Position numbers and translations under genes: made by a program
From: Streptomyces sp. NWU339
GTDB lineage: Bacteria > Actinomycetota > Actinomycetes > Streptomycetales > Streptomycetaceae
Length of the DNA: 64,000 nucleotides
Reading direction: 5' to 3'
NCBI RefSeq assembly: GCF_003143855.1
Contig: NZ_QFRK01000011.1
Location: 163,924-227,923 of the forward strand
The notes under the pieces: generated by a model
Database searches by the model: none
Told to the model about the DNA's origin: nothing
What the model saw: the letters and a program-made list of their open reading frames with translations, nothing else
Shown: positions 1-7,145 of the stretch, one piece after another
Layout: every line of letters begins with the position of its first letter
How positions within the stretch are numbered: the first letter of the stretch is position 1

Positions 1-347
1 CTGGTGCCCTCGGGGAGCGCGGCCAGGGCGGGCGGCACGCCGGGGCCCCAGCCGACCACGGTGGGCGGCAGCAGCCGCTCGGCCCGCTCCCGCTCGCCGG
101 CGGCGAGCGCGTCACGGACGGCCTCCGGCGTGCTCGCGTCCACGCCGAGCGCGGCCAGGGCGAGGGTGACGGCGGTGGCGGAGGCGGCGACCGTACGGTC
201 CGGGGAGGGGTTGTAGGAGGTGGCGACGCCGTGCAGGGCGGCGAGCAGGGCCAGGTCCTCGGACGGGGGCCCGGAGGACGGGAGCCCGGACGGAAGCTCG
301 GCGGACGACGGTTCGGTCGGCGGCTCGGCCGGACCGGGCGCGGCCAT
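1..347 (-). CDS. malQ: 4-alpha-glucanotransferase (amylomaltase), N-terminal part only
   Basis: GH77 enzymes of this family transfer alpha-1,4-glucan segments in cytoplasmic maltodextrin metabolism. Only the first 115 codons are inside the window; the 3' part runs off the left edge. After a Pro/Ser-rich start, the segment LAALHGVATSYNPSP followed by a helical stretch and LLPPTVVGWGPG matches the N-terminal domain seen in actinobacterial MalQ proteins. The catalytic barrel is not visible. ATG at 347 directly abuts the TAG (348-350) of the upstream small gene, so the two are probably translationally coupled. Family call is from remembered N-terminal motifs, so moderately sure. Confidence 0.75.
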   Translation of the reverse strand, partial: MAAPGPAEPPTEPSSAELPSGLPSSGPPSEDLALLAALHGVATSYNPSPDRTVAASATAVTLALAALGVDASTPEAVRDALAAGERERAERLLPPTVVGWGPGVPPALAALPEGT

Positions 348-623
348 CTAGGGCTCCGGGACGTACTGGGCCGGGAAGGAGTCGAGTCCGGTGGGGTCCA
401 TGGCGGCGTCGGACTCACTGGTCAGCGGGGCGGTGTCGGCGAGCGGGGGCTCGCTGGTGAGGGGTTCGGCGTCGGGCAGCGGGGGCTCGCTGGTGAGCGG
501 GACCTCGGCGCGGGGCCCCTCCGCGCTGAAGACGCAGGCGTGCAGCCCTTCGGGTCCGGCGGACAGCTCCGCCACGGGTTTGGACAGGGCCGGGGACAGG
601 ACATAAGCCGGTGCGGCAGCCAC
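348..623 (-). CDS. Small Pro/Glu-rich protein upstream of malQ, unknown function
   Basis: A 91-residue protein of unknown function. I chose the GTG start at 623 because GAGGAGG lies at the right distance upstream (within 628-640). The protein has a short N-terminal part (AAAPAYVLSPALSKPVAEL) containing one Cys, then a triplicated acidic module of about 14 residues built on PLTSEPPL, and a tail ending YVPEP. No signal peptide or membrane segment. It is the first gene of a probable two-gene unit with malQ, whose ATG follows its stop codon immediately. Function could be linked to glucan metabolism only by position. Confidence 0.6.
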   Translation of the reverse strand: MAAAPAYVLSPALSKPVAELSAGPEGLHACVFSAEGPRAEVPLTSEPPLPDAEPLTSEPPLADTAPLTSESDAAMDPTGLDSFPAQYVPEP

Positions 624-909
624 AGGTGGCCTCCTCGTCGAGATCACTGATCATTGGGCATCGAGGCAAGTCGCTCGGTCGGGTTCCCCGCAGCCCCTAC
701 CCAGAGGACGCGAGACCAGACGCACCCGTGCCCACAACGTGCCCCTGCTCACATTCTGTTCCCGTTCCCATGTCTCACACCAGGACAAACCTGTCACAAC
801 GGTCCCTCCCGTTGGCAGGCGGGGCGCAGAATGAGAGGCTCCGTGTTCTGCGTGTTCCCTGCGTTTCTGTGTCTGTCTCGGTCTGTCTTCGTCTCCTCAA
901 GGAGAAGCC

Positions 910-3792
910 TTGCAACTGCGGCCTGGGAAGAGGGCGGCCGCCCTCGCGTTCGCAGTCGTCGCCGGAACCCTGGGCGCGGCGCCCGCCTCCGTGGCGGCGC
1001 CGCCCGTTCCCGGGACGACCACGTCTCCCGTACCCGACCGGGCCGGGACGGACCTGGCCGTCTGGCCCCGCCCGCACTCCCTGCGGGCGAACGGCGCCCC
1101 GGTCGCGGTGACCGACGAGGTCGCCCTGACCGCCGACGCGACGGCCGACCCCCGTGCCCTCGACGCCCTGCGCACGCTGCTGCGGGAGGCCGGGGCGCGC
1201 CGGTTCACCGCCACCGGCGAACAGGCGCCCGCGGGGGCGCTCGTGGTGCGGGTGGGCGCGCATCGGCCGACGAGCGACCCCCAGCGCTCCCTCCCGTCCG
1301 GCGGCTACACTCTGACCGTCGGCGACGGCACCGTCGCCCTCACCGGCTCGGGCGAGGACGGCCTGTTCCACGGCGTCCAGACGCTGCGTCAACTCCTGCG
1401 CCCGGACGGCAGCTTCACCGCGGTCGTCGTGCGCGACTGGCCGGGCACGGCGGTGCGCGGAATCACCGAGGGCTTCTACGGCACCCCGTGGACGCACGAA
1501 CAGCGCCTGGCCCAGGTGGACTTCATGGGCCGCACCAAGCAGAACCGGTACCTGTACGCACCCGGTGACGACCTGTACCGGCAGGCCCGCTGGCGCGAGC
1601 CGTACCCGGACCGGCGGCGCGCGGAGTTCCGGGAGCTGGCCGAGCGGGCCCGGGACAACCACGTCACGCTCGGCTGGGCGGTGGCGCCCGGCCAGGCCAT
1701 GTGCTTCGCCTCGGACGACGATCTGCGCGCGCTGACGCGCAAGCTGGACGCGATGTGGGCGCTGGGCTTCCGCACCTTCCAACTGCAGTTCCAGGACGTC
1801 AGCTACAGCGAGTGGCACTGCCGCGCGGACGCCCGCCGCTTCGGCTCCGGCCCCGACGCGGCCGCGCGCGCCCAGGCGTACGTGGCGAACGAGGTGGCCC
1901 GGCACCTGGCGGAACGTCATCCGGGCTCCGCCGCCCTGTCGTTGATGCCGACCGAGTACTACGAGGACGGGTCGACCGCGTACCGGCGGGCCCTCTCGCA
2001 CGCTCTGGACTCGGGTGTCGAGGTGGCGTGGACCGGCGTCGGGGTGGTGCCGCGCACCATCTCGGGCGGTGATCTGGCGAAGGCGCGGGAGGTGTTCGGG
2101 CGTCCGCTGGTGACCATGGACAACTACCCGGTCAACGACTTCGCCCCCGGCCGGATCTTCCTCGGCCCTTACCAGGGCCGGGAACCCGCCGTCGCCGCCG
2201 GTTCGGCGGCCCTGCTCGCCAACGCGATGGAACAGCCCGAGGCGTCCCGCATCCCGCTGTTCACCGCCGCCGACTTCGCCTGGAACCCGCGCGACTACCG
2301 CCCCCAGGAGTCCTGGCGGGCCGCGATCGCCGACCTCGCGGGCGGCGACGCCGAACTCGAGAAGTCCCTGTCCGCGCTGGCGGGCAACGACGCCTCCTCG
2401 GTGCTCGGCGCCGAGGAGTCGGCGTACCTGCGGCCGCTGCTGGCGGAGTTCTGGCGCACCCGCGCAACCGCCGGCACGGACGCCGGCCGCGCGGCGGACG
2501 ACCGGCTGCGCGCGGCCTTCACGGTGCTGCGTGAGCTGCCCGAGCGCCTGTCCGGCAACCCGCGCTCCGCCGCCCTCGCCACCGAAGTCGCCCCCTGGAC
2601 CGGCCAGTTGGCCCGTTACGGCGAGGCCGGCGGCACCGCGCTGGAGATGCTGCGGGCACAGGAGTCCGGCGACGCGGGCGCCGCCTGGACCGCGTACCGG
2701 AAGCTGAGCGAGCAGCGGGCCGGGCTGAAGACGGCCCGGGTGACGGTCGGCAAGGGCGTCCTCGACCCGTTCCTGGACCGGGCGCGGGACGCGTACGAGG
2801 ACTGGGCCGGCATCGACCACAGGCCGACCGAAGGGTCCGGCGGCAGGACGGAGGACGGCGTCCTGCACCTGCCGCGGGTCCGCGACCTGAGCACGGTGAC
2901 GGTGCTGGCCGAGCCCGGCACCACGGGGACGGCCGAGATCCACGTACCGGGCGCGGGCTGGCGCCGCCTCGGCACGCTCTCCCCGTCCGGCGCCACCGAG
3001 TTCCGGGCGGACGGCCCGGCCGGCGCCGTACGGATCACCGGCGCGGACGCCTCCCGGGTACGGCACGTCGTCCCGTGGTTCACGGACGCGCCCGCCGCCA
3101 CGCTGCAGCTGCCGGACGCCCCCGCGGACACCGACATCGGCGGCACCCGGCGGCTGACGGCCACCCTCGGCTCGCTGCGTCCCGAGGAGGTGCGCGGCAA
3201 GGTGACCGTCGAGGCGCCGAAGGGCGTGAAGGTACGGGTTCCGAAGGAGCCGCTGACCGTTCCGCGCGGCACGCCCGTGGAGGTTCCGGTCGAAGTGACG
3301 GTGGAGCCGGGGACACCGACCCGGTCGTACGAGGTCCGGCTCGGCTTCGGCGGGGCGACCCGCACGCTCACGGTGAACGCCGTCCCCCGCACCGCCGGCC
3401 CCGACCTGGCCCGCACCGGCCGGGCGACCTCCTCGGCCGACGAGACGCCCGACTTCCCCGCCTCGGCGGCCAACGACGGTGATCCTGAGACGCGCTGGTC
3501 GTCACCCGTCGAGGACGACGCTTTCTGGCAGGTCGAGCTGGAACGCCCGGTGCGGCTCGGGAAGGTCGCGCTGCACTGGCAGGAGGCGCACCCGTCGGCG
3601 TACCGCGTCGAGGTCTCGGCGGACGGCCGCACCTGGCGCACGGCGGCGGCGGTGCCGGACAGCGGCGGCGGCCGCGAGACCGTCCGCATGGACGAACCCG
3701 ACGTGCGCCACGTCCGCGTCCAGGGCGAGACCCGCGCCACCCGGTACGGCTACTCCCTGTGGTCGGTGGAGGCGTACGCGGTCGCGGACTGA
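910..3792 (+). CDS. Secreted beta-N-acetylglucosaminidase (GH84 family) with F5/8-type C domain
   Basis: A 960-residue secreted glycosidase expected to cleave terminal beta-N-acetylglucosamine from glycans or glycoproteins. TTG start at 910 is preceded by AAGGAGAAG (899-907). Order: signal peptide (cleavage after about residue 30), GH20b-like N-terminal alpha/beta domain, GH84 barrel from about residue 180 (GITEGFYGTPW), linker helices, a beta-sandwich of NPCBM-associated/NEW3 type (about 740-840), and a C-terminal discoidin domain (about 845-960; NDGDPETRWSS, FWQVEL). The usual catalytic Asp-Asp pair reads Gln295-Asp296 (LQFQDVSYSEW). A strong terminator follows. Likely used in chitin, peptidoglycan or host-glycan turnover. 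Confidence 0.87.
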   Translation: MQLRPGKRAAALAFAVVAGTLGAAPASVAAPPVPGTTTSPVPDRAGTDLAVWPRPHSLRANGAPVAVTDEVALTADATADPRALDALRTLLREAGARRFTATGEQAPAGALVVRVGAHRPTSDPQRSLPSGGYTLTVGDGTVALTGSGEDGLFHGVQTLRQLLRPDGSFTAVVVRDWPGTAVRGITEGFYGTPWTHEQRLAQVDFMGRTKQNRYLYAPGDDLYRQARWREPYPDRRRAEFRELAERARDNHVTLGWAVAPGQAMCFASDDDLRALTRKLDAMWALGFRTFQLQFQDVSYSEWHCRADARRFGSGPDAAARAQAYVANEVARHLAERHPGSAALSLMPTEYYEDGSTAYRRALSHALDSGVEVAWTGVGVVPRTISGGDLAKAREVFGRPLVTMDNYPVNDFAPGRIFLGPYQGREPAVAAGSAALLANAMEQPEASRIPLFTAADFAWNPRDYRPQESWRAAIADLAGGDAELEKSLSALAGNDASSVLGAEESAYLRPLLAEFWRTRATAGTDAGRAADDRLRAAFTVLRELPERLSGNPRSAALATEVAPWTGQLARYGEAGGTALEMLRAQESGDAGAAWTAYRKLSEQRAGLKTARVTVGKGVLDPFLDRARDAYEDWAGIDHRPTEGSGGRTEDGVLHLPRVRDLSTVTVLAEPGTTGTAEIHVPGAGWRRLGTLSPSGATEFRADGPAGAVRITGADASRVRHVVPWFTDAPAATLQLPDAPADTDIGGTRRLTATLGSLRPEEVRGKVTVEAPKGVKVRVPKEPLTVPRGTPVEVPVEVTVEPGTPTRSYEVRLGFGGATRTLTVNAVPRTAGPDLARTGRATSSADETPDFPASAANDGDPETRWSSPVEDDAFWQVELERPVRLGKVALHWQEAHPSAYRVEVSADGRTWRTAAAVPDSGGGRETVRMDEPDVRHVRVQGETRATRYGYSLWSVEAYAVAD

Positions 3793-3799
3793 GCCGACG

Positions 3800-3845
3800 G
3801 CTCCGCCGCCCGGCCGACTGGTCGATCGGGCGGCGGAGCTTTTTT
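3800..3845 (+). terminator. Rho-independent terminator after the GH84 gene
   Basis: A 13-bp GC-rich stem (3800-3812 with 3827-3839) is followed directly by a run of six T. This is one of the few terminators here with a classical U tract. It isolates the glycosidase gene from the PadR operon. Confidence 0.9.
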
Positions 3846-3856
3846 CGTGCCCACTA

Positions 3857-3893
3857 TTCACTCAGTACATATACCGAGTGCATAATGATCGCC
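3857..3893 (+). promoter_or_regulatory. Leaderless promoter with PadR-type operator
   Basis: A -35-like TTCACT (3857-3862) and a -10-like CATAAT (3881-3886) are 18 bp apart. They predict a transcript starting at or next to the ATG at 3894, which has no Shine-Dalgarno. Between them lies an inverted repeat, ACTCAGTACATATACCGAGT (3860-3879, 16 of 20 positions symmetric), placed to block RNA polymerase. The downstream gene encodes a PadR repressor, a family that commonly autoregulates, so this is its likely operator. Confidence 0.6.
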
Positions 3894-4427
3894 ATGAGCA
3901 CCCGTCACATCCTGCTGGGGCTGCTCGCCTCGGGGCCGAGCCATGGCTACGACCTCAAGCGACGCCATGACGAACGTTTCCCCGAAGCCCGCCCGCTGGC
4001 CTACGGCCAGGTCTACACGACCCTGCAACGCCTGGTCCGCGACGGCCTCGCCGAGGTCGACGGCACCGCGTCCGACGGCGGCCCGGAGCGGACGGCGTAC
4101 CGCACGACGGACGAGGGAACGCGTGAACTGGCCCGCTGGGCCGGAGAGATCGCCCCGCCCGCGCCCTTCGTGACGAACGAGATCTTCGCCAAGGTCGTGG
4201 TGTCGATCCTGTCCGGCGGCGACCCGGCCGCGTACCTGCGCGCCCAACGCGCCGCCCATATGCGGCGGATGCGGGAGCTGACCGCGGTGAAGTCCGCGGG
4301 CGGCGCCGGCCCGGCGACCGTGCTCTCGGCGGACTACGCCCTCAACCACCTGGATGCCGACCTCCGTTGGATGACCACCACGGCGGCCCGGCTCACCACC
4401 CTGACCGCGGAGGTCGACGCAACGTGA
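3894..4427 (+). CDS. PadR-family transcriptional regulator
   Basis: A 177-residue winged-helix repressor. The N-terminal PadR domain is clear (ILLGLLASGPSHGYDLKR, then AYGQVYTTLQRLVRDGL and a wing with ERTAYRTTDEG), followed by a helical dimerisation region. ATG 3894 is chosen because the promoter predicts a leaderless mRNA; an in-frame ATG at 3885 is the alternative. The stop codon overlaps the start of the ABC ATPase gene (GTGA), so regulator and transporter form one operon. The expected role is to sense a compound and derepress the exporter. The ligand cannot be read from sequence. Confidence 0.9.
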   Translation: MSTRHILLGLLASGPSHGYDLKRRHDERFPEARPLAYGQVYTTLQRLVRDGLAEVDGTASDGGPERTAYRTTDEGTRELARWAGEIAPPAPFVTNEIFAKVVVSILSGGDPAAYLRAQRAAHMRRMRELTAVKSAGGAGPATVLSADYALNHLDADLRWMTTTAARLTTLTAEVDAT

Positions 4428-5131
4428 GTGACAGGAACACAGGAGGACCGTCGACGGAGCCGCTGCTCGCGGCCCGCGACCTGGTCAAGACACACGGCAG
4501 GACCCAGGCCCTGCGCGGCGCCTCCGCCGAGCTGCGCGCCGGCGAGATCCTCGCGGTGACCGGCGCCAGCGGCAGCGGCAAGTCGACGCTGCTGCACTGC
4601 CTCGCCGGGATCGTCCGCCCCGACGCCGGCTCGGTGACGTATGCGGGGCTGCGGCTGGAGGAGCTGCCGGAGAAGCGGCTGAGCGAGCTGCGCCGTACCG
4701 ACTTCGGGGTGGTGTTCCAGTTCGGGCAGCTGGTACCGGAGCTGACCGCGCTCGACAACGTGGCGCTGCCGCTGATGCTGGCGGGCACCGACCGCGCGGA
4801 GGCGCGGGAGCGGGCCGGGGAGTGGCTGGAGCGGTTCGGGGTGCGCGGGCAGGGGGACCTGCGGCCGGGCGAGATGAGCGGCGGGCAGGCCCAACGGGCG
4901 GCGCTGGCACGGGCCCTGGTCACCGGCCCGAAGGTGGTCTTCGCCGACGAGCCGACCGGCGCCCTGGACTCGCTCGCGGGCGAACAGGTGATGACGGCCT
5001 TGGCCCACACGGCCCGCGAGGCGGGCACAGCAGTCCTGCTGATCACGCACGACGCCCAGGTGGCCGCGTACGCGGACCGCGAGGTGCAGCTGCGCGACGG
5101 GACCGTGACCCCGCTGGAGGTGCCCGCGTGA
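4424..5131 (+). CDS. ABC transporter ATP-binding protein (MacB/LolD-like)
   Basis: A 235-residue cytoplasmic ATPase powering the adjacent permease. Walker A GASGSGKST, Q-loop region VVFQFGQL, signature MSGGQAQR, Walker B VVFADEPTG and switch His in LLITHD are all present. The GTG start at 4424 overlaps the padR stop by four bases, and its own stop overlaps the permease GTG in the same way, indicating translational coupling of all three genes. It belongs to the group that partners FtsX-type permeases in export of antimicrobial peptides, lipids or lipoproteins. Substrate unknown. Confidence 0.92.
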   Translation: MSDRNTGGPSTEPLLAARDLVKTHGRTQALRGASAELRAGEILAVTGASGSGKSTLLHCLAGIVRPDAGSVTYAGLRLEELPEKRLSELRRTDFGVVFQFGQLVPELTALDNVALPLMLAGTDRAEARERAGEWLERFGVRGQGDLRPGEMSGGQAQRAALARALVTGPKVVFADEPTGALDSLAGEQVMTALAHTAREAGTAVLLITHDAQVAAYADREVQLRDGTVTPLEVPA

Positions 5132-6516
5132 GCACCTCGCTCTCCGCCCCTCCCGCCCCCTCGCTGCGCTCCGATCTCCGCCTGGCCTGGCAGCTCACCC
5201 GCGGGTCCGACCGGCGGGAGTGGTGGCGCATCACGCTCACCGCGACCGGCGCCGCGCTCGCCACCGGGTTCGCGCTCGCCGCCGGGGTCCTGCTGTCCCT
5301 GGGCAACGGTTCCTACGCCGCGCCCGTCGCCGAGGGCCTGCTCGACGAGCCCGGAACGCGCGCCGGGGCGGTCTTCGGCCTGCTGCTCCTGCTGATTCCG
5401 GTGCTCGGGTTCCTCGGGCAGTGCGCCCGTGTCGGGGCCGTGCACCGGGACCGGCGGCTGGCCGGACTGCGGCTGGCGGGGGCAACGCCCTGGCAGGTGC
5501 GGCGGATCGCCGCGCTGGAGACCGGACTCGCCTGCCTGCTCGGTTCGGCGGCGGCGACCGTCTTCTCGGTGCTGCTCCTGCTGCGCCTGTGGGACCGGCC
5601 GACCCCGCTCGCCTGGGTGGTGGTCGTCCTGGTCGCGGTGGCCGTGCCCGTGCTGGGCGCGGTGGCGAGCGTGCTGGCGCTGCGCCGCGTGGTGGCCTCG
5701 CCACTGGGCTGGGTGCGCCGGGTGACGGGTGTCCGTTCGGCCCGCGGACCGGGCAGGCTGTTCCTGGGCTCGGCGATCCTGGTGGCGGCGATGGGCCTGG
5801 CGACCGCGATGTCCGCGAACGGGCCCGGCCGCCAAGCGGACTGGCAGAAGCCGTTGACGCTGTTCGCCGCGCTGCTCGCGGTGGGCGCGGGCGCGGTGTG
5901 GCTGGCCGGGGCCACCTCCAGGTTCGTGGGGCGGGTGCTCGCGGCCCGAGCCCGGTCGGCGGCGGTGCTGATCGCGGCGGAACGGCTGCGTGCCGACCCG
6001 TGGGCACCGGCCCGTACGCATGCGGCGGTGCTGCTGGTGACGGTCGTCGGCACCGCGTTCATGGGGGTGCGCCACTCGATGCTCGTGTCCCTGCGCGCCG
6101 ATGCGCACCTGGCCGCCGACATGTCGTACTACACGACCGGGCTGAACCTGACCGCCGCGGCGATCGCCGTGGCCCTGCTGATCACCCTGACCGGCCTCGC
6201 CGTCGGCACCGCAGAGTCGCTGGCCACCCGCCGACGAGGGCTGTCCGCGCAGGTCGCGGCCGGTGTACCGCGCCCGGTGCTGAACCGGGCGCTGCTGCTG
6301 GAGACCGCGCTCCCCCTGGCACCGTCCCTGCTCCTGGCAGGCCTGGGCGGCATGACGGCCGGCACCGCCTACAGCACCCTGACGGCCACCTCGTCCCTCC
6401 CCTGGGCCGCCCTGCTGATCCCCCCGACGGCCTACACGGCCTGCCTCCTGGCCTCGGCGACGGCCCTCCCCCTCCTCCACCGCTCGACCCACCCGGCAGA
6501 ACTGCGCCACGCCTGA
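5128..6516 (+). CDS. FtsX-like ABC transporter permease
   Basis: A 462-residue integral membrane protein, partner of the preceding ATPase. Hydrophobic segments appear at the N-terminus (ALATGFALAAGVLLSL), in a central block (FGLLLLLIPVLGFLG, TVFSVLLLLRLW, WVVVVLVAVAVPVLG) and in a C-terminal block. Two cytoplasmic FtsX-type coupling loops are seen (LRLAGATPWQVRRIAALE and QVAAGVPRPVLNRALLLE). GTG start at 5128 overlaps the ATPase stop. With PadR control, export of a toxic or signalling compound is the likeliest role. Confidence 0.88.
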   Translation: MSTSLSAPPAPSLRSDLRLAWQLTRGSDRREWWRITLTATGAALATGFALAAGVLLSLGNGSYAAPVAEGLLDEPGTRAGAVFGLLLLLIPVLGFLGQCARVGAVHRDRRLAGLRLAGATPWQVRRIAALETGLACLLGSAAATVFSVLLLLRLWDRPTPLAWVVVVLVAVAVPVLGAVASVLALRRVVASPLGWVRRVTGVRSARGPGRLFLGSAILVAAMGLATAMSANGPGRQADWQKPLTLFAALLAVGAGAVWLAGATSRFVGRVLAARARSAAVLIAAERLRADPWAPARTHAAVLLVTVVGTAFMGVRHSMLVSLRADAHLAADMSYYTTGLNLTAAAIAVALLITLTGLAVGTAESLATRRRGLSAQVAAGVPRPVLNRALLLETALPLAPSLLLAGLGGMTAGTAYSTLTATSSLPWAALLIPPTAYTACLLASATALPLLHRSTHPAELRHA

Positions 6517-6541
6517 CCACCGCTCGCCCACCCGAACACGA

Positions 6542-6577
6542 CCGGCCCCGGGGGAACGGGGGTTCCCCGAGGCCGGC
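6542..6577 (+). terminator. Hairpin after the ABC permease
   Basis: CCGGCC and GGCCGG arms enclose a further GGGGAAC/GTTCCCC pairing just 25 bp after the permease stop. There is no T run, which is common for Streptomyces terminators. Confidence 0.6.
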
Positions 6578-6747
6578 CGGATCACGGCCGTCGCGCCCGG
6601 AAGCGGTCCGGGGCCGTGCGCGCCCGATCGCCCTCCACCGGCTGACGGGTCCCCGCCGGGACGGCCGCGCACGCGGTGCGGGCCAGCGGCCTTCGACTAC
6701 GGCCATGACAACGCGCCCGCCGGGGTCGTACCGAAGGCAAACGGAAC

Positions 6748-6778
6748 GGCGCCGACCCACTCAGGTGAGTCGGCGCCG
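6748..6778. terminator. Symmetric hairpin, possible bidirectional terminator
   Basis: Arms CGGCGCCGAC (6748-6757) and GTCGGCGCCG (6769-6778) pair perfectly around an 11-base loop. The site lies between the plus-strand ABC operon and the minus-strand RHS unit. Confidence 0.6.
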
Positions 6779-6867
6779 CGCCCGATCCCAGACGTCGATA
6801 CGGGCGGCCTCACGGCCCGCCTCGAAGTGCCTCTCGACATCTTCGAGCGGGCCCCCCTACCCCGCGC

Positions 6868-6892
6868 CGCCCCGTCCCTCACGGGACGGGGC
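6868..6892 (-). terminator. Terminator hairpin of the RHS/immunity unit
   Basis: A perfect inverted repeat of CCCCGTCCC with GGGACGGGG and a short loop lies about 30 bp after the stop of the small membrane protein on the minus strand. It is the likely 3' end of that transcript. Confidence 0.6.
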
Positions 6893-6923
6893 GGGACGGG
6901 CTCAGGCTCCTCTTCTCATCCGG

Positions 6924-7103
6924 CTAGCGGGTGTGCGCCGCCTTGCGCTCCATGCCCCAGGCAACGGCGAAGCTGGCGGCGGCCAGCCAGAAAAGGGGGG
7001 AGCCGAAGGCTCTGCCGCCGATGACGGACATCGGGATGCCGATGAGAACGTAGAGCGTTCCCATACAGGCGAAGGCGAGTGCGGCACGTCCGTACTTGTT
7101 CAT
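6924..7103 (-). CDS. Small membrane protein, candidate immunity protein for the RHS toxin tip
   Basis: A 59-residue protein with two predicted membrane helices (ALAFACMGTLYVLIGIPMSV and SPLFWLAAASFAVAWGM), a charged N-terminus (MNKYGR) and a basic tail (ERKAAHTR). ATG 7103 is chosen because GAGG sits 9 bp upstream; an ATG five codons earlier (7118) has no ribosome site. It starts 43 bp after the stop of the giant RHS gene, the canonical place for an immunity gene in polymorphic toxin loci, and is membrane-embedded like the predicted toxin tip. I do not recognise the family; the immunity role is an inference from position. Confidence 0.6.
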   Translation of the reverse strand: MNKYGRAALAFACMGTLYVLIGIPMSVIGGRAFGSPLFWLAAASFAVAWGMERKAAHTR

Positions 7104-7145
7104 GGGGGGATACCTCATTTGCTGTGCGACGGGTGGGAAGGAGGA

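Larger units (their letters stand above)
6517..6923. other. Intergenic region between convergent genes: three hairpins and a coding remnant
   Basis: A 407-bp gap without an intact gene. It holds hairpins at 6542-6577, 6748-6778 and 6868-6892, which would end transcripts arriving from both sides. Minus strand 6856-6761 encodes an open stretch with no start codon (EDVERHFEAGREAARIDVW then a basic end and TGA), closed upstream by TAG at 6857-6859. It looks like the C-terminal remnant of a lost gene, but it is too short to be sure. Confidence 0.5.

Noticed and set aside
775..3066. 763-codon open frame antisense to the GH84 gene
   Set aside because: Long antisense frames are expected at this GC content; the Gly/Arg/Ala-rich translation has no recognisable domain, and the plus strand encodes a clear enzyme.
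4393..6672. 759-codon minus-strand frame across the padR-ABC operon
   Set aside because: Low-complexity Arg/Gln/Gly translation; shadow of the ATPase and permease genes.
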